A DNA stretch of 64,000 nucleotides from Troglohyphantes excavatus. Its lineage: Eukaryota; Arthropoda; Arachnida; Araneae; Linyphiidae. The stretch lies in NCBI GenBank assembly GCA_963932185.1, contig OZ010676.1, forward strand, positions 49,069,663 to 49,133,662. The letters are read 5' to 3'. The translations under genes and the position numbers were made by a program. Of this stretch, positions 1 through 9,935 are shown piece after piece. Every line of letters starts with the position of its first letter. The stretch's first letter is position 1. Below the pieces are notes generated by a model. It was not told the DNA's origin, did not search any database, and was given only the letters and a program-made list of their open reading frames with translations.

Positions 1-649
1 TCTTGTTAATATCTGTGTTGTTTTGAGGAAATTGTGCGTAAATTTTATTTATTTAATTGTTATTAATTAAAATATTATTGGGTAATTTATGTGTGTAATT
101 TATTAATTTATCAAATTAAATTTGTAGTAAAAAACAACATAAATATTCTGTGTTTATTTGATTTCTAAGCTAGTGATATTTTCACTATAATTTTTTTAAT
201 TACAATTTTAACGTGACTCTGGAATCACCAAAATAAGATTAATATTTTTTAGTTTCTCAGTCAGCGCGTTATTTTTAGTTATAAAAAGATTACATAATCA
301 TTTTAAAAGAACCTTGTGCTTATATTAGTACAACGTTTTATCTGAAATTCATATTAATATTGATTTTAGAGTTTATACTATGTAATAAAAATAAATTATA
401 CATATACATTTATTTATTTAAAAATATATATAATGACAATATGGCTATATTAATATAATGCATATATAATGGAAAAAATTAATGATATCTACTAAAATTT
501 TAAAAAAAATGGTGTTGCATAACTCTTTAAATTATTATTGTCACTTGATCTACAGATAATTACAAAGTATAAATAATTTTCATTTATAATGTTATTTTAC
601 TACGCCAATCATTTATAACATTTAGTTCAATATATTCCCCAAAAAATGT
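1..649. other. AT-rich DNA, nothing recognised
   Basis: I see no ORF of coding quality, no inverted-repeat element and no tandem repeat here. The base composition is the general AT-rich background of the window. Confidence 0.6.
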
Positions 650-718
650 TTTCAATTACCTCTTACACACTTCAACCTCAAAGCAATCCCCACCGTTTCC
701 AAGAACACCCCCCCCCCC

Positions 719-955
719 TCAAAATAAATTAACAAACTCTTTCGTCCCGTAAACAATCGGGCCCTTTGTCCTACATTCATCCGCGCGTACCTCCAAATCC
801 CTTACACGCGCTAACAAAGCTTTCGCAGAGGGCCTTACATTTCTATCCGAAAAGATTGCACCCACCAATCCCCCCTCAGCATTGGCCCTCATGAATGATT
901 GCTTTAATTTACGGAGCAGCATAAATTTTGACTCGCGGTCTACTGAGGCATACTA
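719..955 (-). other. possible coding exon or transposon-derived ORF
   Basis: An open frame reads on the minus strand from about 953 (just after a TAG at the 3' end of a pyrimidine-rich stretch) to a stop near 719; the first ATG is at 920-922. The 67-residue product from that ATG is rich in charged residues, with an RPSAKALLARVRDLEVRAD segment that looks helical and protein-like. The patch around it is far less AT-rich than the surroundings, which favours former or present coding. A CAG acceptor-like site sits about 23 bases upstream of the ATG, and splicing there would keep the frame. I do not recognise a family. It could be a terminal exon of a minus-strand gene, a transposon relic, or chance in a GC-richer patch. 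Confidence 0.28.
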
Positions 956-1169
956 AAAGAGATTTATTTCTGTTAGGACGTCCCTTCCTTTAAACACGTA
1001 CTTCTCCCCTTTGTCGATGAAAGCGATCTGATGAAGCTATCGCCTTCCGTACGTGGCCAACTGACATTGCAGGGATTTGATTCATTTTTGCCATTATTAT
1101 TACTTTCGACTTGCGCCCTCTCCCCCCTTTTTCATTCAATCCTTCTGTCTGTATCATTTCTGATTCAAT

Positions 1170-1186
1170 CCCCCCCCCCCCCCCCC
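1170..1186. repeat. poly(C)17 homopolymer tract
   Basis: An uninterrupted run of 17 C lies in otherwise AT-rich DNA. A C9 run lies at about 710-718. Comparable G runs are at 7994-8009 and 46573-46587. Confidence 0.9.
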
Positions 1187-1197
1187 TTCAGTATCAT

Positions 1198-1690
1198 TCC
1201 TGAAATAAATTTAATCTTTCACTCTCCCGTAGTGAAGTTTCGGAATTTGGTCTTTTATGGTGATATGCTTTTTTTTTCTGTGTTAGGCTCCTAATGGGAT
1301 ACAATAAGTTTTTGGATGAGGTTGGGATAGAGTTTTTGGGGGATTTTTTTATTATTAAGACTTCCCATTTGAAGTTTTTTGGTTGTTGATGGGCTGACCT
1401 TAAAAATCACAGGGACGTATAAATTGTGCAAAGGAGAGACTTAATAACTAACACAAAAATAAAGTTGCTTTACCTTTGCTCCTTTTCTCCCTGAAATAGA
1501 TTTAGTTTCTTCATTCATCCGTGGAAAATTGTGAAATGTCCTTTTTTGGTGATGTATTTTACTTGTTAGGAGAAGGATGTCCTATAATGGGTTTAATATA
1601 TTTCTGAATGGGATTACCGTGAGACCTAGTTTGTAGTTTTTAAAGTCTTCCTTTTGAGTATTTGCGGAAGATTAATATGGCAATTTTATA
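1198..1690. repeat. diverged ~293 bp direct duplication
   Basis: The block beginning at 1198 (CCTGAAATAAATTTAATCTT) recurs from about 1491 (CCTGAAATAGATTTAGTTTC). Matching landmarks follow in the same order: a TTTTATGGTGAT or TTTTTTGGTGAT stretch, TGTTAGG, CCTAATGGG or CCTATAATGGG, and GTCTTCC or ACTTCCC near the end. The copies differ by many substitutions and small indels, so the duplication is old. No coding potential is apparent in either copy. Confidence 0.5.
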
Positions 1691-1877
1691 GAAGAAACTT
1701 TTTGACACATTTGACTAGTTCTAGTTTTATAATGTTAGATCGTTAAAGTTCCAATATTTAAGTTACATAACTAGTTAAGGAGTTGAAAGGTTTATATTTA
1801 CAAATATGTGTAAGCTAATTAATATAAGTATTAGAGTTAATGTATTAATGTTAAAAAACTACTCAAAATTTTGGTAG

Positions 1878-1897
1878 TTAGGTTAGGTTAGGTTAGG
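1878..1897 (+). repeat. (TTAGG)4 telomere-type motif
   Basis: Four perfect tandem copies of TTAGG, the canonical arthropod telomeric unit, occur at an internal position. The block is short enough to arise by chance in a long genome. Confidence 0.85.
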
Positions 1898-1899
1898 TC

Positions 1900-4800
1900 A
1901 TTTAGTGATAAATTTGCCGAAGTTGCCTTTAAAATCTAAATATTTTAATTACTACAATACAATTTATTTATTTATCTTTCTATTTATATTTATATTACTT
2001 AAAATTTATTTCTAGTATTCATACTTAACTTTATGTACTTAGAATTACAAATGTAACTGTATGTTTGATGTTGCAATTTTAATACTTTTCGGAAAAATAC
2101 TTTGAAAAATAGAGTTATTAAATTTATGTAAGAATATATATTTCTTATAAATTTAATACTAGTAATAATAAAACGTCTTCAGTATTACGTAATTTTTAAC
2201 TAATGCAAGAGTTTGGGCACAAGATTTCAAAATTCCGATATTTATACCTTTTGAGACTTCGAGCATGTTTTATTTTTGTCATTATTGATGTATTTCCGTT
2301 AATGTATAACATACCTATTCAAAAGACACTTGTATTATGTAAATAAGATAATTAACTAACATAAAATGAAATTATATTCCTATAAAGGTTATGTAAATAC
2401 TATTAATAAAATAGTCTAGTAATATTCCTTTGAAATTTTTTAAAGATAAGTATTCCAAACCAGAAGATTAATTTATAATATGTTTTACCATTTAAAAATA
2501 TTTATTCATTAGTCTCCCGACATAATTTATTAAACTTTTAAAATAATAAAGAATATGTAACGAATTATTAATTATGAAAAGTCCGTCCCAATGAATACCT
2601 TAAATTCAGAATAACATGTTTAGCTTTTGAAACACGCAAATAATATTTTGTGAAAACTATCCATTTACAAAGTGTACGCTGAAATTTTTCTTCTTTGACA
2701 CTTACGTTATATAAAGATTTTTATGACATGTGCTTTTTTGTAATAAAATAATTTAACATTTGTTGTATTTAAATAAGTAATAGACATTTATAAAATTGGT
2801 CATTTTGGCCAATTCTCTATTTTTTATTTCAAATAAAAAATAATTTACGATACGTATTATCCCAAACCTCTTTAATTATTTTTAATTTGCTTGATTGTGC
2901 AATATTAATCAATAATTGATTTTGTTTTTGTAAATAATTGTTTTTAAGGGCAGAATTTTCAAAACGATTTAAAAGTAAATAAAATATTCAAATTTTTAAT
3001 AACACCTAATTTTAAAAGGGGCTCAACTATATATTAAATCTTAACATGGTAATTTAAATAATATAACTAAAGCATTTATAAAATAGTTACTGGATTCAGA
3101 AACATAGATATGAGGTAACCTTAACTAACCACTTCAAAATTGAAGATATTAAAATGTTAAGCGCTAAATCATCATAAAATAAAAAATTGAATAAACAATT
3201 GTAATTCACCGATTCTTGATATGTCAATTCAACTGAAACTTTAAATGAGTTTACTTGAACTCCAATACATTTCTACTTTCATGTATCTTTATTTTTTATT
3301 TTTATATGTATTATATTTCAATTAAAAGACCATTGAAATAAAAATAAAATCAGCTTTTCTACTGATGGTTGATTATTAATACGTACATATTTAGATAGAT
3401 TTTCAAATTGAAATATCTCACAAATCGATGTTTACTTTTAATGGTAATATTCAGTTATAAGTTTTTACTGCTTTTTACAAATAACATGTGTATGTGACAG
3501 TAAATAACGAAAATCTTTTTCACCTAAAGGTAGTGTGTTCAATTCTTGAAAATGTGTTTGAAACTTGAAAAGTTTCCAAATGGCCAACAACGGTTCCAAA
3601 TCGAATGTCAAGCTGAAAAAATTTACAACTAAATTGAAGATCCACCGATTTAAAAGGGAAACCATTGGAAATGTATGCAGTACAAAAAAAATCATCGTTT
3701 ATCAAGTAGATGACTTCGATATATAATAGTGACAGTTTTTGACAGTTTGATGTTGTGTCATTCTATACGACATGCGACTAGCAAATACATTTTTGAAAAA
3801 ATTGTAGAATATTTAATAAGTGAAACGGAAATTGTGCTACTCTATTTACTTCGAGGGAAAAAAAATGTGCGATAATATATTGAATTAAATATTTTCACGT
3901 ATTACTGAAGTGCATACGTGCATATTTAAGTCCTCTAGTTTCAATCCCAGATACATCCACATTTTCGCAAAATCGTTTAAAATAATATTTTTACTAGTTT
4001 TCAACGCACTACATTCCCTTGCAAAGCGGTATTGACCAAAAGTGTTTGAATTCAGTCTAAAAATGCATTTAAAGTCATGTGATTAGATCGTGGCTGTGAA
4101 TCAGTTTTAGCGTCTACTGTAAAATTTATGAAAATGGATCTATCTAGTTTGGAAACTAGAGGGCTTATTTTATGTTATCCTATTTAGAAACTGACACATT
4201 CTAAATAATTCATGAGTTTGTATTTATGCTTGTTGAAATTATTTATATATTAAAATTTGGGCGTAAAACAATGGATTATAATCATCACTGAGTTCTGACA
4301 CGAAATTTAAACTATAATTTTAGAGTTCATTACGAAAACAATAGGTTGCCTGTGTCTACAGAAACAGCAACAAGGTTTGAGGCGCGTAAAGTCAAACTCA
4401 ACATTTAGTTCGGGGTCCAAGTTCAATTTATAAATAACCATGTGACACAAATTAAAGTTTTAATTTATAAATATAAACTACTACCTTACCTCGGATAGCA
4501 CAAACCATCTTAACCAGTAAGCCCTTAAGGGAGATTGAGTAGCAAAAACGACAGGTTTTTAGCAAGTACACTTTGCTTTCGTATGACAAAAGTAATAACT
4601 ACTTTTAGCAATGATTATGAGGTCAACAACAATAGCTGCAAGTATCGTTATTAGTTACAAACTTATGAGCTAATTAAAGTTTCATGTTTTCGTTATTGTC
4701 TTCCGTTACAGTTCACTTCACAGCACCTTTTACCCCGAATCGATTTTAAAGACGTTACACATCAAACACATCAACTTTTTTGGAAATGTCCCTTAAATAT

Positions 4801-6381
4801 TTTCCATTACCCTATTTTCACATTTTATTACCTACTATTTCTTAAAATTGCTATAGTAATTTGGTTCATTTCGTAAGCACTTCTTTGAAAATGCCGTCTT
4901 TGAAATATATCAGATACTCAAATCTTAGCTCCTATCAGATCAAATTCTTTCAACTAGAGAATATGCATTTGGCTTTATAATGCTTTGAGCGGACGATAAG
5001 TAAAACAATAGTGCTTCAGAAAGGTCTTACTTCAATCTTCATTGATTCTAAGAAATGTATAAATATATGCATATGCCCATTTTCATGGGAGTAGAATTTG
5101 TTTTGCAGTTTCATATCCGATTTTACAATCGACTGCACTTGTAAATATTGCATATAGAGATTAAAATAGAGTCGTTTCTAAATGTTTTGGTATATTCTGT
5201 AAAATTTATTTGAGTGTATAAATCTGTATTTTTCATAAATAAAATTTACTTTAGAAGTTTAGAATACTAGAGGGGATTTTTCAGGGAGGGGCTTCAACCC
5301 TAAAAACTTAAGAGACAGATTTCTTCTTTGTGATCTAAATATGGAAATGTTAATGGAAATCGAAAATATGAATCTAAAACAATTTCAGTGCAAATCTATT
5401 TCATTTTATTTTAAACAAAATATTAAAAACAATTTTTTTTTTAAATTTATGTTAAAGACAGAGCACATTCTAATATATTTTTAATGTTATATCAATAAAA
5501 ATACTATCTTGACTTGTAATAATAATAGAATAACAATCGTAAATTTATTCTTGCTTAATAAACCAAGCACTGATCCTTAAGCACTGATTTAATTGCATCA
5601 GCAATAGCTTCTTTGGAATGTTGGTGTGCAACTATAAGATTAGTTAGCTATTCACAAGTAGCAATTAAGTCACAATAATAATTAAACCTGAAGCATAACA
5701 AACTCGAATTCCATGGGGCATTGATTTAAATGTGATACGCACTTAAAATGATTCTAAAAGGTCCACTAACATGGCTCTTCAAGGAAGAGCCACTGTGGAA
5801 TTTGGAAAGAAATATGTTATTATTTATATTATATCATGTAAATTCGTTAGATCAGGTGAAACCTATTCAAATTATTTTCAAATTCTATTTTAATTATTTT
5901 AAAGTAAAGTATGTTATATAAGAAAAAATAACAAATTCATAAAGTTTGCGCTATTTCCTATGAAAGATAGTTTTGAAAAAAAAACACTTGTAACAGAATT
6001 ATTTTTACTTTACTACGCTTTGTATTCATACGTTTGTTTCAACTCTAACTTTCATTAATATTTAACAACTCGTTTAACTTTAATGTTTAACCCACTAAAA
6101 AGAGCAAAATTTTACTTTCAGTCTTTATTTAATACAGAAAAGGCAAAGTGAGTTCAAATTCTAAAACAAAAAAAATTTCTATATAAAAAAAAATCTTAAC
6201 AACAATTTATTTCTTTAATTTCTTAAAAATCTTTGTTTGCTTAAATAATTTAGAATCGATATAATCAATAAATAAAACCATCCTTATAAAATAAATGCTC
6301 TGATTATGTATATAATTTACTGCTAATAAGTTTTAAAAACATTTAGCTTATTTAAAAGTAAATTCAGTCCTATGTTATATA
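1900..6381. other. AT-rich gene-free stretch
   Basis: Only short chance ORFs are present (for example the overlapping pair at 3465-3705 on the minus strand, which lack coding character). I found no complete inverted-repeat element or clear tandem array, and no host exon that I can support. Confidence 0.5.
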
Positions 6382-6383
6382 TA

Positions 6384-7703
6384 CGAGGTGTGGCTAGAAA
6401 AAAACCGAACTGATGCTATAAAAAATTTTATTTTCCATTATTTACAATTTGATGTTATCTCCTTCAATGTACTCTCCTCCTCGGTCTACACACCGCTCCA
6501 TACGAATTTTCCACTGTTCATAGCAATGCTGCAGATCATTTTCGGTAAGTCCATACATTACTTCCGTCGCTTTTTCTTTTACTGCTTCAACACTCTCAAA
6601 TCTAGTTCCTTTCAAAGCTGACTTGACTTTAGGGGAAAGAAAAAAATCACAGGGGGCCAAATCAGGTGAGTAGGGTGGATGGTCTAAGATGGGAATGTTG
6701 TGATTGGCTAAAAACGTCTTCACTAACAACGCATTGTGAGCTGGGGCATTGTCTTGGTGCAGGATCCATGTCTTTTTTTTCCACAAATCGTTCCGTTTTC
6801 TCCGTACTCGCTCACGTAGGGTAGTCAGGACGCTAATGTAGTAATGCTGATTCACAGTTTGTCCCTCTGGTACCCAATCAATGTGTACAATCCCTTTGAC
6901 ATAAAAAAAAACAATCATCATTGCCTTGAATTTCGATTTTGACATTCGTGCTTTTTTTTGTCGTGGAGAATCAGGAGATTTCCAATGCATCGATTGGCGT
7001 TTGGTTTCGGGATCGTAAGTAAAAAACCACGATTCATCACAAGTAATAACATTTTGTAAAAAGGTGGGATCACGTTCAATGTTTCCTAGGATGTCAGAAC
7101 AAACCATTCTTCGGCGTTCCTTCTGTTCAATTGTGAGACACTTTGGAACCAATTTTGCACACACTTTGTGCATGTTGAAACTTTCATGAAGAATCTGCCT
7201 AACACTTTCCTTGTCAATTCCTGTCAACTCAGACATTGCTCTGATTGTTAAACGGCGATCTTCTCGAACAAGTTTACCGATTTTTTCAATGTTTGCATAA
7301 GTTTTTGCTGACAATGGTCTGCCAGTGCGAGCGTCATCACTTGTGTCTTCGCGGCCATCTTTAAATCGTTTAAACCACTCAAACACTTGTGTTCGCGATA
7401 AACAATCATCGCCGTACACTTGTTGCAACATTACAAACGTTTCACTTGCAGATTTTCCAAGTTTGAAAAGAAATTTGATGTTAACACGCTGTTCTTTCTG
7501 TACACTCAAAATTTTTCCGACGCACAGACAAAACGTCAACTACTTAGAACAGACGCCACGGGCAGACTGAGTGCAGGAGGCAGATAAAACTCGAGCAGTA
7601 GGCGGAGCAAGAGTCACGTGACAGGCCAGGCGACTTTCAGCCTTATTGCATTCGTTTTATTGTTTCACCTGTGCTAGTTCGGTTTTTTTCTAGCCACACC
7701 TCG
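6384..7703 (-). mobile_element. mariner DNA transposon, near intact (1320 bp)
   Basis: The element has perfect 28 bp terminal inverted repeats: the left repeat is 6384-6411 (CGAGGTGTGGCTAGAAAAAA then ACCGAACT) and the right repeat is 7676-7703, its exact reverse complement. A TA dinucleotide flanks each end (6382-6383 and 7704-7705), the target-site duplication expected for Tc1/mariner elements. Between the repeats, on the minus strand, lies a full-length transposase frame. Perfect repeats and an unbroken frame indicate a recent insertion. Its right TA also forms the left edge of another inverted-repeat element (7706-8922), so the two are adjacent or nested. Confidence 0.97.
6442..7539 (-). 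CDS. mariner transposase
   Basis: The open frame of 365 codons encodes the DDE transposase that cuts and re-inserts the element using the flanking inverted repeats in the nucleus. An N-terminal helix-turn-helix region (about residues 12-120, with a GRPLSAKT linker near 73-80) would bind the repeats. The catalytic domain holds D168 (ITCDESWFF), D263 (HQDNAPAH) and D298 (SPDLAPCDFF). The 34 residues between the last two give the DD34D signature of mariner proper. WVPEGQTVN (222-230) and the YSPDLAP motif are also family hallmarks. There is no ATG in the expected place. The frame opens just after a TAG at a TTG codon, and the codon at 7507-7509, where the family start would be expected (leading into SVQKEQRV), is also TTG. 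The next ATG lies near residue 37, inside the DNA-binding region. I infer a lost start codon, so the copy may be inactive despite intact catalytic residues. Length is near the usual ~345-355 residues once the extra leader is discounted. Confidence 0.95.
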   Translation of the reverse strand: MTFCLCVGKILSVQKEQRVNIKFLFKLGKSASETFVMLQQVYGDDCLSRTQVFEWFKRFKDGREDTSDDARTGRPLSAKTYANIEKIGKLVREDRRLTIRAMSELTGIDKESVRQILHESFNMHKVCAKLVPKCLTIEQKERRRMVCSDILGNIERDPTFLQNVITCDESWFFTYDPETKRQSMHWKSPDSPRQKKARMSKSKFKAMMIVFFYVKGIVHIDWVPEGQTVNQHYYISVLTTLRERVRRKRNDLWKKKTWILHQDNAPAHNALLVKTFLANHNIPILDHPPYSPDLAPCDFFLSPKVKSALKGTRFESVEAVKEKATEVMYGLTENDLQHCYEQWKIRMERCVDRGGEYIEGDNIKL

Positions 7704-7705
7704 TA

Positions 7706-8922
7706 TGTTACAGGCAAAGTACGAAATTCAGACATTCTATAGAATGCTTGGCGTTTTCAGCCAAAGTACGAAATAAACAAATTCTTTTAATATATTATAT
7801 AGTTTGTATAGGCATTTTATAGAACGCCTACTATTTTGGAAAAGTATGAAATGAGATCCTTGAAAGAGGTTTTGAGAAAATACATATTAAAATTAATTTA
7901 TGGTATGCTGTATGCGGATTGTGTGGGGCCCCCTACGCGTCTTTTCAATACATTGGCACGATTGTGGTTTTTGACATAATGGCCATTTATTGTGGGGGGG
8001 GGGGGGGGGCGAAAGGGTAGATCCATAAGGATAGTAAGAACCCGGAATCTGGAAATAAAATGCAACTTTTCTGGTTATCCATCATTCATAATCAAAAATA
8101 CCAATTGATTGGATTTGGCAAAAAATATTCTGCGATTTAAAAAAGTCTTCTTTTAAATAGAGGCCCTCGTTGGTCGAGCAGTTATGTTAACAAACTCATT
8201 GCCTTGTATTTTTTAACCATGGTCAGATATACAGTCGATTTTGGGACCGAGAAACGGCACATTACTGTTAAAAACAGCTGGTATCTCCTTGGAACTGTTA
8301 TTTGGGGTTTCTCCGCCCACTCTAAGCAGTCGGTTTTGGCACCATGCAATGGAACATTTCTTTTAGAAAACAGCTGGTACATTCTTCGAGCAGTCGTTCT
8401 CATCCTGGAATTCAACCTAAATTAAATTCTAATCAGTAATTCTCGTCGTTTCAACACATTACTGAAAATGGATTAGTCGTCAAAAAAAAAACTTCACAAA
8501 CAGAAGAAAGTAAATAAGATGTCTCATATGACGTCGCTGGGCCTCATCCAAGCCCCTTATGTAATGTGCTTTATTTTCGAAATTTTACACGCATCGGCGC
8601 CTGATTTCTATCGAGTAGTTAACAAAGAATTTATGTCATTCGTGAAAAAAATCATCAAAAGTTCTTGTCAATCGTGCTATTTGATACGAAGTTATATTGT
8701 TGGAATTGATCACCCTAAAAGCAGTAAAAGAGTTGTTTTTTTTATCATAATTTCGAACTTAAAGAATATAATTTCATACTTTGCATAAATAGCATTAAGT
8801 ATTATACATATTGTCTAGGCAAAGCATATAACAGATTAAAAGAATGCGTTTATTTCATACTTATCAAGAAAAAACTACAGGCATTCTATAGAATGTCTGA
8901 ATTTCATACTTTTCCTGTAACA
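7706..8922. mobile_element. non-autonomous DNA transposon with long inverted repeats
   Basis: The left end (TGTTACAGG at 7706) and right end (CCTGTAACA ending at 8922) are reverse complements. The similarity continues inward for about 115 bp on each side, to roughly 7820 and 8808. Both arms carry the palindrome CATTCTATAGAATG (7733-7746 on the left; 8882-8895 on the right). They also carry repeated AAAGTACGAAAT-like boxes: three on the left (about 7717, 7762 and 7844), possibly transposase-binding subrepeats. TA flanks both ends. The 1.2 kb interior shows no transposase. It holds a G16 tract and two related stretches around AAACAGCTGGTA (8273 and 8368). Superfamily is unassigned; a TA target duplication would suit a Tc1/mariner-like mover, but the left TA is shared with the mariner insertion. 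Confidence 0.75.
7994..8009. repeat. poly(G)16 tract
   Basis: A run of 16 G lies inside the 7706-8922 element. It is capable of G-quadruplex formation in principle. Confidence 0.9.
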
Positions 8923-8924
8923 TA

Positions 8925-9326
8925 TGCACACTTCATAAATTGTCATCGCACATTATCCCCACCTCCTGCACCCAATGAAACCCAGTTAAACTATTCCACA
9001 GACCATTATTTAACAAACACTTAACACCCTTTTAAAGTCCAAATCCAACACCACCCCTTTCTAAAACTCGACACTTCTTTCTAGCACTTTCTAACTGAAG
9101 CGCTTCTCCAGCACTGCTAAACTGAAGCGCCTCTGCTGATTGTGTTCGTGTGGGCCCAATCGAAGTTATGCGCGTCACATCCCAGATCCATTTATCTTGT
9201 AAAACAATCAAGGAAAACTGACAGGAATCTCTTGGGCTCTCTGCTTTTATCTTGCACTGCCTGTTGAGCAAAAGAGAGCCACTGTTGCTGGAAAAAGAGC
9301 TAGTTTGCTGGAAACAAGAGCAGTTT
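8925..9326. other. moderately GC-richer stretch, no gene supported
   Basis: The stretch is less AT-rich than its neighbours and includes a minus-strand 79-codon ORF (9032-9271). That product shows no recognisable motif, and I see no splice or start context favouring it. I leave it as unassigned DNA. Confidence 0.4.
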
Positions 9327-9935
9327 GCACTCTCGGCTTGGATGAGATCAACTGTTTTGATTTGAAGAAGACGGAGAAAATGCTTTTAAGTCTTTTGATA
9401 TGGAGTATTTGTTGTTATGTTAAATATTTTATTAAATTATGTATTCTGTTTAATGAATTATTATGTATTATTTTTTGCACACTCGGTTTGGGTGAACTCA
9501 AATGTTTTGAATCCAGGTAGATAGAGAAAATGCTTTTAAGAATTTAATATTGCGTGTTTGTTGCTAGTGAAGTATTTTCTTAAATATTTTAAAACATAAA
9601 TGTTTTTCAATGAAGTCTTATGTATAATTTTTTTAACACGCGGCTTGGATGAACTCAACTATTTTAATTTGAGAAAGACAGAAAAGTAACTTTTAGGAAT
9701 TTTGATATTTATTATTTTTGTTGTTAAGTTAAATAGTTTATGAAGTTTGTTCAATTGTATATGTTATTCAATGGAGCGTTATGTATAATTTTTTGCACTC
9801 TCGGTTTGGATTAATTGAATTGTTTTGATATTTTAGAAAGACGGAGAAAATGCTTTTAAAACTTTTAATATGGAGTAATAGTTTTTATGTTTTATTAAAT
9901 TTGCTTAATTAAATTGTTCAATGAAGAGTTATGTA
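9327..9935 (+). repeat. ~155 bp tandem repeat, four diverged copies
   Basis: Units start near 9327, 9477, 9635 and 9795. Each opens with a GCACTCTCGGCTTGGATGA-like block, continues with AGAAAGACGGAGAAAATGCT-like sequence, then an AT-rich stretch, and closes near AATGAAGNNTTATGTATAAT. Unit lengths run about 150-160 bp. Copies differ by point changes and small indels. No frame is conserved between units, so this is non-coding tandem repetition. Confidence 0.8.

Noticed and set aside
8160..8195. tRNA-like start (GTTGGTCGAGCAGTTA) inside the 7706-8922 element
   Set aside because: Only an A-box-like stretch is present; no B box or stem pairing follows.
8182..8425. Overlapping 73- and 77-codon ORFs on opposite strands
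   Set aside because: They mirror each other over an internally repeated stretch of a non-autonomous transposon and contain no transposase motif.
9032..9271. 79-codon minus-strand ORF in a GC-richer patch
   Set aside because: No recognisable motif and low-complexity composition in part (repeated EALQ-type segments); insufficient evidence for a gene.
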